Source: Sulfuricurvum sp. (lineage in GTDB: Bacteria > Campylobacterota > Campylobacteria > Campylobacterales > Sulfurimonadaceae). From it: DNA of 64,000 nt. A program made the position numbers and the translations under genes. The stretch lies in the NCBI RefSeq assembly GCF_028681615.1, contig NZ_JAQUHV010000001.1, positions 248,001 through 312,000 of the forward strand. The letters are read 5' to 3'. Positions 54,110-62,531 of this stretch are shown here, in pieces (position 1 is the stretch's first letter; each line of letters begins with the position of its first letter). The notes beneath the pieces are model-generated. The model saw only the letters and a program-made list of their open reading frames with translations, made no database searches and was not told the DNA's origin.

Positions 54110-55359
54110 CCTATGTTGTGAGTTTGTATATGTTTTCCGAACGTCGGATTCGTTTTAACGCTTCGCTCAAACCTCTGATCCAACGAGAGTTGATACAACA
54201 CATCGATCGGTGTAGAGGGATTGGCAGCCAGTGCCCCTAAAACAGAGGGATCATTGCTTTGGGACAACTCTTCTAAAATCGTATCCGGCAAAGAGGGGTT
54301 AGCTGCCAATGCCCCCGAAAATCTACCTAGAGAATAAAGAAAAACACATCGTTCCGGGCTCAAAGCGCTGTTGGATGCCAATGCATTCATCACCTCATCA
54401 TTATCACTCCGGATCAGTTTCTCTTGCATCCATTCGGTAAGTGTGGGATTCGATGCCAGTTGGAGAGGATATACAGCGGCAAAGCGTTCAAACCACCCTT
54501 CATCCAAAACAATGTGTTTGGCCAAAAGCTCACCTGCCGTATCGGCTAACAACTGTGCTCCTCGATGGGAGAGTGATTCATTCTGTGCCAAAATCGGGTG
54601 AAGTTTTTCGACTTTCAACAGCTCCTCTTCAAGCGAAAGGGGAACCCGATGCGCCAAAAGCTCAGACCGCTCTTTAATCAACAGTCGAAGCAGTGATTCG
54701 GGAGTATCGGGGTGCAATGCAATCGCATCCAGTACCCCGTGATAGGAGCGATCGGTAGGATTTTTGATTTCATGCGCTATCGGAGCAAGTTGCGATATTG
54801 CCTCGATCAACTCTGCATTGCCGTAACGCTCGATCAGATGCGCCAACCCGCTCATCGCATACTGGACATTATGATTTCGCTCCAGATCTGCATAAAAACG
54901 CCCGATGATCGAAGCGGTTACGTCCCGATTTGTGTCATTATCAAACAACCCCTCATTCTGCCAATCATAGAGTTTGAGAAGTTTGAAAAACAGTTCATCC
55001 GTTATGTAAGGATTTTGCAAAAAATCGACAAGCCGTTCCTGATTACGGGAAAGTTTGAGACTCATTAATAACCGGTTAGGTTCAATGGATCGGCATAACC
55101 ACTCTTCTACGCCTGAGAGTTCGACGATAGGGCAACTTTGCATTTCATACAGACGTGCCGATTCTGCCTGTTCGTACGGGTTCATCATCCGCCCCTCAAT
55201 GATCAAAGCGACCTCATCATTGTAACTGCCGATACGCTCAATTTTATGGAGTTTCAAGAGAGTATCAAACTCCTCCATATTCAAAGCACGGGTTTTACCT
55301 AACAATAGAATCGATTTTCCGCTTAGCTCATTGTAGTTCATAACGCGTATTATATTCAC
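54100..55359 (-). CDS. Leucine-rich-repeat-variant (LRV)-like helical repeat protein
   Basis: 419 residues. The C-terminal half shows short repeats of about 24 residues, with ALAANPSLPDTILEELSQ and ALAANPSTPIDVLYQLSL the clearest, matching the LRV pattern (A-x-N-P-x-x-P-x-x-L-L-x-x-L). The N-terminal half is less regular but also helical. Such solenoids serve as protein-binding scaffolds. First gene of the LRV-MoxR-VWA-helicase operon, so it may bring a client to the MoxR ATPase. Confidence 0.72.
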   Translation of the reverse strand: MNIIRVMNYNELSGKSILLLGKTRALNMEEFDTLLKLHKIERIGSYNDEVALIIEGRMMNPYEQAESARLYEMQSCPIVELSGVEEWLCRSIEPNRLLMSLKLSRNQERLVDFLQNPYITDELFFKLLKLYDWQNEGLFDNDTNRDVTASIIGRFYADLERNHNVQYAMSGLAHLIERYGNAELIEAISQLAPIAHEIKNPTDRSYHGVLDAIALHPDTPESLLRLLIKERSELLAHRVPLSLEEELLKVEKLHPILAQNESLSHRGAQLLADTAGELLAKHIVLDEGWFERFAAVYPLQLASNPTLTEWMQEKLIRSDNDEVMNALASNSALSPERCVFLYSLGRFSGALAANPSLPDTILEELSQSNDPSVLGALAANPSTPIDVLYQLSLDQRFERSVKTNPTFGKHIQTHNIGWS

Positions 55360-55419
55360 TCACTCTAAAAAACTCACACAAAGGTATAATGTCATCAATA
55401 GTTTAAAAGGATTTTAACG

Positions 55420-55680
55420 ATGGAAGAACTTTACGAGGGAATTGCCGCTTACGATGCGGGAGACTTTGAAAAAGCCTACAAAATACTTCACCCTTTAGCT
55501 GCATACAAACGTAATTCAGAAGCGCAGTTTCATATGGGGATGATCTATTTTTACGGCGAGGGGGTCGAAAAAGACATCGATCAGGCAATGGAGTGGTGGA
55601 AAAAAGCGATGAAAAACGGTCATGTCGATGCAGCGTACCGCCTCAGCGAAATCGCAACATCAACAAAAACGACATTTTAA
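55420..55680 (+). CDS. Small Sel1-repeat protein
   Basis: 86 residues. One clear Sel1-like repeat, SEAQFHMGMIYFYGEGVEKD followed by IDQAMEWWKKAMKNGHVDAAYRL, preceded by a TPR-like AAYDAGDFEKAYKILHPLA. No signal peptide, so cytoplasmic and probably a protein-binding adaptor. Ribosome site AAAAGGA before the ATG. The stop overlaps the convergent exonuclease gene by four bases. Confidence 0.82.
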   Translation: MEELYEGIAAYDAGDFEKAYKILHPLAAYKRNSEAQFHMGMIYFYGEGVEKDIDQAMEWWKKAMKNGHVDAAYRLSEIATSTKTTF

Positions 55681-56417
55681 CCTAAAACCTTCCCGATGCT
55701 GTAACGCATATCTTCATCGAGACTGTCCATATTGCCGAGCATCCAAGTGAGATACCCTTTATCCGCTTCGGCAATTTCGGTCAAGGTTTTACCTTTATAT
55801 TTTCCAAATTTAAGCGGCCTTGTATAAAATACCGGTGTCTGAGTCAACTCGACCATCTTATCGATCGGATTAGCCCCCTCAAACCGCTCTTGCAACCGTT
55901 TGCGAAGCTCACTAAGAAATAATTTTAATACCAAAACATCACCGATCGCATCGTGGGCTTTTACTTCAATCCCCAAAGCATCTGCTTCGGCTTGTTCGAC
56001 TTTATACAACCCGAGACGATATCTAAAATACTGCAATCGATGGGCTTCTTCATCCTCAAATAGATGACGTGCACACCGTAACGTATCAATCAAACGCATC
56101 TGCGACGTAAAATCCTCTTTGGCCAACATCCCTAAATCGAAAGGGGCATTATGGATAATAAGAACATTTTCGGGAGCATTCAGAGCACATAATGCTTGAA
56201 AAGCAGATGTTTCGGTACACGGCGGTTTTCCTTCAATCATATCGGGAGTTATTCCGTGTACTTCCATTGCTCCGTATCCGATAGGCAGAGGAGCTGAACA
56301 TAAATCGTTATGAACTTCGACGTTTTTGCCGTCCAAAACCATAAAACCGAGCTGGATGATTCGATCCGAATCTCCGGCCCCTGTTGTCTCAGTATCGAGT
56401 AAAACGTATTTTGCCAT
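55677..56417 (-). CDS. DnaQ-like 3'-5' exonuclease (DEDDh)
   Basis: 246 residues. Exo I VLLDTETTGAGDSDRIIQLG, Exo II VLIIHNAPFDLGML and Exo III EVKAHDAIGDVLVLKLF complete a DEDDh active site. A C-terminal ~60-residue domain (LKFGKYKGKTLTEIAEADKGY) resembles the exonuclease-X/DUF3820-type tail, so it may be a repair exonuclease rather than polymerase proofreading subunit. The start overlaps the stop of the acidic protein gene by one base. Confidence 0.9.
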   Translation of the reverse strand: MAKYVLLDTETTGAGDSDRIIQLGFMVLDGKNVEVHNDLCSAPLPIGYGAMEVHGITPDMIEGKPPCTETSAFQALCALNAPENVLIIHNAPFDLGMLAKEDFTSQMRLIDTLRCARHLFEDEEAHRLQYFRYRLGLYKVEQAEADALGIEVKAHDAIGDVLVLKLFLSELRKRLQERFEGANPIDKMVELTQTPVFYTRPLKFGKYKGKTLTEIAEADKGYLTWMLGNMDSLDEDMRYSIGKVLG

Positions 56418-56773
56418 TAATACTGATCGTCTTCAGCATCAATATCGAACTCATCATAGTCGTCTTCGTCTTCCTCGTCCTCGTCATCGTAGAGCATATC
56501 ATCATCCTCATCCCCCTCATCGCTCTCTCGCATAGAGGTAAGCTCGGTATAAAGCTGCTCCGCTTCTTCTTCATCAACGTCACCGCTTTGGATCTCTTTG
56601 AGAAGCTCTTTATACTCATCACGAAGTGCTTGCATATCTTCTAATTGTGCGCGTTCTTGGGGAGTCGCATCTTTCTGCGACGCTATAGATTCAAAAATAT
56701 CGTCAATATGTTCTTCGACATCAGGAATCAACTCGTTTTGAATCAAATGTTTTAATTGTGCAATATAGGCCAT
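56417..56773 (-). CDS. Small protein with extremely acidic C-terminal tail
   Basis: 118 residues. The first ~75 are helical (MAYIAQLKHLIQNELIPDVE, then ERAQLEDMQALRDEYKELLKEI). The last ~35 are nearly all Asp and Glu with some Tyr and Met. No family recognised. Coupled to the exonuclease gene (TAATG), and 9 bases after the large CBS-GGDEF-EAL gene, so the three are one transcript. The acidic tail could mimic nucleic acid or bind metal or basic proteins; this is speculation. Confidence 0.75.
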   Translation of the reverse strand: MAYIAQLKHLIQNELIPDVEEHIDDIFESIASQKDATPQERAQLEDMQALRDEYKELLKEIQSGDVDEEEAEQLYTELTSMRESDEGDEDDDMLYDDEDEEDEDDYDEFDIDAEDDQY

Positions 56774-56782
56774 TTTTTATCC

Positions 56783-59611
56783 TTATGATTTGGATATATC
56801 ATTATACTTCAAAAATTCCTCAAATTTTTCTTCACTGAGTGGTCGGGCGTATATATATCCCTGTCCCTGCTGACATCCGCATTCTTTCAGTGCACTCGCC
56901 TGGATCTCATCTTCTATTCCCTCAGCAATCGTCGTAAGCCCAAGTGCATGGGCCATAGCTATGATCGCTTTGACAATTGCACTGTCTTGTTCGTCAGAGG
57001 GGATGCCGCGAACAAACGACTGATCAATTTTCAGTTTATCGATCGAAAAACTTTTGAGGTAGCTCAAACTTGAATAGCCTGTACCGAAATCATCGATTGC
57101 GACCTCAATTCCGAGCGCCTTTAATGCTATGAGTTTTTCTCCTAATTCCTTCGGATCGCTCATCAAGACACTCTCTGTAATCTCCAACTCGACAAACTCA
57201 GGTGCCAACGTGCTTTCGGTGATTATCCGATGGATCGTTTCAACGACATCGGGACGTTCAAACTGTTTTCCCGATACATTAACCGATATTCTCCCTTTAA
57301 ATAATCCCTGTTCAATAAGGCGTTTAACCGCTGCACACGCTTGAGCCAATACCTGTTCACCGATAGGGATGATAAGACGGTTGGATTCGGCCAACAGGAT
57401 AAACATATCTGGCCGTACGATCCCGATCGACGGGTGCTGCCATCGAACCAATGCTTCCGCACCGATCACCTTGCCGCTTTTAAGATCAATCTGCGGCTGA
57501 TAGTAAACGATAAATTCCTTTTCTTCAACTGCACGATGGAGTTCCCGCTCCATAAGTACCCGTTCGAATAATTGGACACTCATTTCCTGCGTATAAAAAT
57601 AATAGCTGTTTTGTCCGCTCTCTTTAGCACGGCGCAACGCGATATCGGCATTTTTTAGAAGCGTTTCTCCATCTTCCGCATCATCAGGATAAATAGTAAT
57701 CCCGATGCTTGCCGTCAATTTCAAATCACCAAATGACGTATCTATCGGTTCTTTAAAAAGATGCATAATCTGATTCAGCGTACGTTCACATTGACTGATC
57801 TCTTCTATCTCTTCAAGTATGATGACAAACTCGTCACCCCCTACCCGCGAAATCGTATCTTCCTGACGTATCAGCGTTCTCATCCCTGAAGCGATCCGTT
57901 TAATAACCAAATCCCCTACATTGTACCCGTACGACTCATTAATGTCTTTAAAATTGTCAATATCCACATACAACACGGCAACCTTTGTTTTCTCACGTTT
58001 TGCCCTCTGCATCGAGTGTTCTAACCGTGCTCCTAAAAGTAGACGATTCGGCAGATTGGTCAATACATCGTAATGTGTCACCCGCTCGATTTCACGCTCC
58101 GATTCTCGGATTTTGGTGATATCCTCCCCCGAAGAAAATGTCCCGATAATCTCTCCGTTGCGATCTTTTAACAGTGCATTGTGCCACGCTATGACTCGAG
58201 TATTTCCCTCTTTGGTATATACCTTATTTTCATAATACTCTACTACATCCCTTTTTCCGGAGACAACGTCTGCAAACAGTGTTTTTGTCATCTCTCTGTC
58301 TTCGTTGGATGTAAAGGTTTCAAACCAATCTTTCCCGATTGCATCTTCCTGAGTGATTCCTAAAAGTTGACACCCTTTTGGATTAATCAGGTCGACTTTT
58401 CCCTCTTTGTTCAACGCCAAAAACATGACCGATGCGACATCCAGATAGAGCCGGCTTTTCTCCTGTTCAAGCTCGATCGTATATTCCATCGTTTTGCGCA
58501 ACTCTTCACCCAACCGAACCAGCTCGCTTATATCGTTTAAAAAAAGTTTCATGATAGGCTGATTATTGACCTCAGCTTCGATCAGTGTTACTTCATATAC
58601 GCGATCATTAATTTCAATCTTCTCTTTATCCACGCCACCCTGTGTCCGCAAAGTGAGTAAAAGTGTCTGCCAAATCTTATCCGGAAACATTTTGGATACG
58701 CAGTCATCGATTTTAACCTGAAAGGTCATCATTGCTTCGGCATTCAGCCATTTTATAATCTGCTGTTCTCCCAAATCAATGATTTCACAAAATGCAAGCC
58801 CCAATAAATTATACGTTGCTTTGGTATCGCGCAATTTTGATTCGAGTTTTACTTCCAAGGCCGTGTTGTAATTGAGAACCAAATCTTTTTCAGACAAGAG
58901 ATACATATCGTTCTCTCTTCCTTTGACCATCAAATGATGGACACCCCGTTCTCTCATCATATCAATTGCATCATGGACTTTCTCATTCATCTCCACAGTG
59001 ATGATGGGAAAATGCATATAACGGGCGATTGGTTCACTGCTTGATATTTCCCGATACGCCAATTCTAAGACATCCTGTTCTGTTACGATTCCGACAGGAG
59101 TATTGTTTTCCAGCACAATAAGGACATCTCTGTTTTCACTTTGGAGAAGGTTAATCGCTTCTAAGATACTAGCGTCATGGTGTACCGACACCGCACGGTT
59201 CCGGCGGTTCAGACACTGGAACACTTCTTGGGCTGTATGGACTTTATTCTCATAGTAAGTAAGAATGTCACTCTGAAGCAAAGTGGAAATATAATTCTCT
59301 TTTTCGTCAATCAGTACCAATCTGCGTACATCATAATCGATCATCAATTCAATCGCCATTTCTACAGGGCGGTCATTATGAATCGAAAGGACAGGATAGC
59401 TCGCAACATCAATCGCTTTGATATCTCCATCAGTTCCATTCCGATAGAACTCAATTATATTTTTAAGGGTAAGAATTCCGATGGCTGAGTCATTCTCAAC
59501 GACAATAACATGGCTGATCCCCTCTTGACCCATTCTGTCTATCGCATCATTAAGCGTTGAATCAATACTGATGCAATCGTTTTTATACGTAACAAGATCA
59601 CTGAGAAGCAT
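56783..59611 (-). CDS. CBS-PAS-GGDEF-EAL c-di-GMP signalling protein
   Basis: 942 residues, no membrane segment. Four CBS motifs in two pairs fill about 1-255, suggesting adenine-nucleotide sensing. One PAS-like region lies about 260-370 and a clear PAS about 385-500 (LALNKEGKVDLINPKGCQLLG). Then the GGDEF domain (about 510-670) with RVGGDEFVIIL and inhibitory site RQED five residues before it, and the EAL domain (about 685-935) with GAEALVRW, LEITESVLM, DDFGTGYSSL and KIDQSFV. Both catalytic sets look intact, so it may make or break c-di-GMP depending on signals. Confidence 0.92.
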   Translation of the reverse strand: MLLSDLVTYKNDCISIDSTLNDAIDRMGQEGISHVIVVENDSAIGILTLKNIIEFYRNGTDGDIKAIDVASYPVLSIHNDRPVEMAIELMIDYDVRRLVLIDEKENYISTLLQSDILTYYENKVHTAQEVFQCLNRRNRAVSVHHDASILEAINLLQSENRDVLIVLENNTPVGIVTEQDVLELAYREISSSEPIARYMHFPIITVEMNEKVHDAIDMMRERGVHHLMVKGRENDMYLLSEKDLVLNYNTALEVKLESKLRDTKATYNLLGLAFCEIIDLGEQQIIKWLNAEAMMTFQVKIDDCVSKMFPDKIWQTLLLTLRTQGGVDKEKIEINDRVYEVTLIEAEVNNQPIMKLFLNDISELVRLGEELRKTMEYTIELEQEKSRLYLDVASVMFLALNKEGKVDLINPKGCQLLGITQEDAIGKDWFETFTSNEDREMTKTLFADVVSGKRDVVEYYENKVYTKEGNTRVIAWHNALLKDRNGEIIGTFSSGEDITKIRESEREIERVTHYDVLTNLPNRLLLGARLEHSMQRAKREKTKVAVLYVDIDNFKDINESYGYNVGDLVIKRIASGMRTLIRQEDTISRVGGDEFVIILEEIEEISQCERTLNQIMHLFKEPIDTSFGDLKLTASIGITIYPDDAEDGETLLKNADIALRRAKESGQNSYYFYTQEMSVQLFERVLMERELHRAVEEKEFIVYYQPQIDLKSGKVIGAEALVRWQHPSIGIVRPDMFILLAESNRLIIPIGEQVLAQACAAVKRLIEQGLFKGRISVNVSGKQFERPDVVETIHRIITESTLAPEFVELEITESVLMSDPKELGEKLIALKALGIEVAIDDFGTGYSSLSYLKSFSIDKLKIDQSFVRGIPSDEQDSAIVKAIIAMAHALGLTTIAEGIEDEIQASALKECGCQQGQGYIYARPLSEEKFEEFLKYNDISKS

Positions 59612-59731
59612 AATTATTATCCTAAAATCAATTAGAATGATTATACACCATTAAAGTAAGGATCAATGAAGAGGGATTGAGGTATGTTCTTTAAAATTTT
59701 GAAGTTTATATTATTGATTTAAAATGAAGGA

Positions 59732-59816
59732 TGGTGCGGACGGGGGGATTTGAACCCCCACACACGTAATGCGCTACCACCTCAAGGTAGTGTGTCTACC
59801 GTTCCACCACGTCCGC
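59732..59816 (-). tRNA. tRNA-Leu (anticodon GAG)
   Basis: 85 bases with encoded CCA. On the minus strand the acceptor stem pairs GCGGACG with CGTCCGC. The anticodon stem CTACC/GGTAG encloses CTTGAGG-type loop giving GAG, a long variable arm follows (class II), and the T arm is GGGGGTTCAAATCCCCC. Confidence 0.95.
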
Positions 59817-59820
59817 GTTA

Positions 59821-59850
59821 AAAAAGAAAGTGATCAGCCGAAGCTGATCA
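59821..59850 (-). terminator. Intrinsic terminator after atpE
   Basis: On the minus strand TGATCAGC-TTCG-GCTGATCA (59831-59850) followed by CTTTCTTTTT. Eight-pair stem with a TTCG loop. It lies 16 bases after the atpE stop and just before tRNA-Leu. Confidence 0.8.
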
Positions 59851-59866
59851 GAAGAAAAGTCGAAAC

Positions 59867-60244
59867 TTACGCAGCCAAATATGGGTTAGCGTAAAGAGCG
59901 ATAAGAGCGATAACAAGTGTATAGATAACTTGTGCTTCGATCATTGCAAGAGCGATGAACATAGTAGTCATCAATTTACCGCCAAGACCCGGGTTACGAG
60001 CTGTACCTGCGATAGTTGCAGCAGCAGTGCTACCCATACCGATTGCTCCACCAAGAGCAGCCAAACCAAGACCAACACCGGCAGCGATCATAGAATACGC
60101 TTTCAATGTTTGGTTAGCAACGTCTGCAGATGCAGCAGCTACAGCTGGAGCAGCGTCTACAGCAGTTTCAACAACAGCTGCAGCTTCGTCCGCACCGAAT
60201 ACAGAAGCTACAAGAGCAAGCAAAAGAAAAAATACTTTTTTCAT
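59867..60244 (-). CDS. atpE: ATP synthase F0 subunit c, with N-terminal extension
   Basis: 125 residues against about 80 in most bacteria. The c-ring hairpin occupies about 47-122: GVGLGLAALGGAIGMG, the polar loop TARNPGLGG, and the ion-binding Glu103 in FIALAMIEAQVIYTL. The extra ~45 N-terminal residues start with a signal-like MKKVFFLLLALVASVFGADE and continue Ala-rich. A proton-type rather than sodium-type site seems likely, since no clear Na+ motif is seen. It stands alone, away from other atp genes, as is usual in Campylobacterota. Confidence 0.95.
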   Translation of the reverse strand: MKKVFFLLLALVASVFGADEAAAVVETAVDAAPAVAAASADVANQTLKAYSMIAAGVGLGLAALGGAIGMGSTAAATIAGTARNPGLGGKLMTTMFIALAMIEAQVIYTLVIALIALYANPYLAA

Positions 60245-60337
60245 GAGTAATCTCCGTGAATAATATCAAAGTCCGTTCGGATAGTGTCCCTACTTATCAC
60301 TTTGTGGCTGGAAGTATAGTGAGGATGAGCTAAAAAA

Positions 60338-62515
60338 TTACTTAGCTCGCCCTAATCCGATCTTATTTCCTTTGAATTCGACGATTTCTACCATCAATTC
60401 GTCCCCTTCTTTCAGCACATCACTAACACGGCTGATATGTCCATCGGAAAGTTTAGAGATATGAATCAATCCGTCTACCCCGCCCGGGAGTTCGATAAAT
60501 GCCCCAAAGTCGACGATTTTTTTCACTTTTCCTTTGACAATGTCACCCACTTTGTATTCCACTTTTTCAACCGGAGTCGCACCGCTGACGATTCCTTCGA
60601 TATGATCGCGCGCTCCGCGGAGCCCATCACGGTTTTTACCGGTGAGTTTGACAGAACCTTTTTTCTTATCGATATCGATCGTAACGTCAAAACGTTCAAT
60701 GATTTCGCGAATCGTTTTACCCGCCTGTCCGATAATATCACCGATAAAACTCGGATCGATATGGAAAAGATCGGTACTCGGCAATGTCCCCTCATTGAGC
60801 TCAATATGCTCTTCACTGCTCATCATGATATCAATAATGTGTGCACGGGCCTCTTTTGCCTGATAAAGAGCCTCTTTTAGGACATCTAAGCGGATACCGC
60901 CGAGTTTAATATCCATCTGCATAGCTGTGATGCCCTCTTTCGAGCCTGCTACTTTGAAATCCAAATCACCGTCATGATCTTCCAACCCCATGATATCCGT
61001 CAAAATCGCGTGACGATCCCCTTCTGCAACCATTCCCATCGCAACACCAGCAATCGGGTCTGCCATTTCGATATCTCCGGCACGCAGTGCCATATAACCG
61101 CCGCATACTGTCGCCATAGACGAAGAACCGTTGGATTCGAGAATTTCTGACACCAAACGGACCGTTTGTCCGTTGCTGACACATACCCCTTCTAACGCCC
61201 GTTTCGCTAAATTTCCGTGACCCAGTTCTCGTCGACGCGGCGCTCCGATAGGGGAAGGCTCACCGACACTGAATCCCGGAAAATTGTAATGAACCATAAA
61301 AGCTTCATTTTGGGTTCCGCTGTCTGTGAGATTTTCATACATTTGGGCATCTTTTGGCCCGCCTAGCGTCAACACGACCAATGCCTGTGTTTGACCGCGC
61401 GTAAAGAGTGCGGAGGCATGAGCACTCGGCAATACGTTCGTCTCAATTTTAATCGGGCGTACTTCAGCAAGCCCCCGACCGTCCGCACGCACTTTATCGT
61501 CCAAAATTTGAGATCGAACCATAGTACGTTTTACCGATTCAATCGCTTTTTTTAACTCATGTTCATTCCATTCCGGTTTTTCTTTTAGAATGGATTTACG
61601 GATCGTTCGCAATGCTGTACTGCGCTCCGTTTTTGCCATTTGGCTGATGCCCCGTTTGATATCATCCGTATGATGTGTGCGAACATACTCAACCATTTCA
61701 GCATTGATTTCACTGATAACGTATTGAAGTTCAAACGGTTCGCTTGCAAACGGTTTAAAAGCCTTTTCGTAGGCACTGTTCGCTTCAAAAAGGGCCTCTT
61801 GAGCCTGAGACAGAACACTAATCAACTCATCTTCAGGAAGTGCATTGCTCTTGCGTATTGCAATTGCGGATGAGCCCATAACAGGATCCACCATCGGATC
61901 AATCATGCCGATATCAATTATCTCCATCTCGTTTGTTCCGAGTGCTTGCATTTCAATCATCAGCATATCGTCTTTGCTTCCGGCCAAATACAAATCAAGC
62001 GTACTGTTTTCTAATTGACTTCTCGTAGGATTAAACACGATCTCATCATTAATTTTCCCTACACGAACGGCACTCACCGAATTGAAAATATCAACGTCTG
62101 AAACGTACAATGCCGCAGATGCGGCGTTGAGTGCCAAAACTTGTAAATCCGCTTCACGGTCGGCGCTGAGTACCATAATAGTGATTTGGATCGGATTCGC
62201 AAATCCTTTTGGAAATAAAGGACGTAATGAGCGATCGACGATACGTGACGTCAATGTTTCAAAATCACTCGGTTTGGTTTCCCGCTTGATAAAACCGCCC
62301 GGAAATTTTCCGGCAGCATAACTTTTTTCGATGTATTGTACGGTAAGCGGTAAAAAATCTTCATCCACAAAATCGGTCTCATCAATAACAACGGTTGCTA
62401 AAATAACGGTATCTCCGCATTTAAGCCACGCAGCTCCGTTGGCTTGTGCTGCTACTTGACCGAATGCGTATCCTTCTTTTTTGTTACGTAAGTCAAGTTC
62501 TACATTGTATTTCAT
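60338..62515 (-). CDS. pnp: Polynucleotide phosphorylase
   Basis: 725 residues. Two RNase PH domains (about 10-220 and 300-540) flank a helical linker. A KH domain (FIGDIIGQAGKTIREIIERF) and an S1 domain (VGDIVKGKVKKIVDFGAFIE) end the protein. FTRGQTQALVVLTLGG and the second-PH Asp-rich segment IMGLEDHDGDLDFKVAGS carry phosphate and metal-binding residues. It degrades RNA 3' to 5' by phosphorolysis. It lies 16 bases after the MCE gene. Confidence 0.98.
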   Translation of the reverse strand: MKYNVELDLRNKKEGYAFGQVAAQANGAAWLKCGDTVILATVVIDETDFVDEDFLPLTVQYIEKSYAAGKFPGGFIKRETKPSDFETLTSRIVDRSLRPLFPKGFANPIQITIMVLSADREADLQVLALNAASAALYVSDVDIFNSVSAVRVGKINDEIVFNPTRSQLENSTLDLYLAGSKDDMLMIEMQALGTNEMEIIDIGMIDPMVDPVMGSSAIAIRKSNALPEDELISVLSQAQEALFEANSAYEKAFKPFASEPFELQYVISEINAEMVEYVRTHHTDDIKRGISQMAKTERSTALRTIRKSILKEKPEWNEHELKKAIESVKRTMVRSQILDDKVRADGRGLAEVRPIKIETNVLPSAHASALFTRGQTQALVVLTLGGPKDAQMYENLTDSGTQNEAFMVHYNFPGFSVGEPSPIGAPRRRELGHGNLAKRALEGVCVSNGQTVRLVSEILESNGSSSMATVCGGYMALRAGDIEMADPIAGVAMGMVAEGDRHAILTDIMGLEDHDGDLDFKVAGSKEGITAMQMDIKLGGIRLDVLKEALYQAKEARAHIIDIMMSSEEHIELNEGTLPSTDLFHIDPSFIGDIIGQAGKTIREIIERFDVTIDIDKKKGSVKLTGKNRDGLRGARDHIEGIVSGATPVEKVEYKVGDIVKGKVKKIVDFGAFIELPGGVDGLIHISKLSDGHISRVSDVLKEGDELMVEIVEFKGNKIGLGRAK

Positions 62516-62531
62516 TATTTCTCCATTTTTT

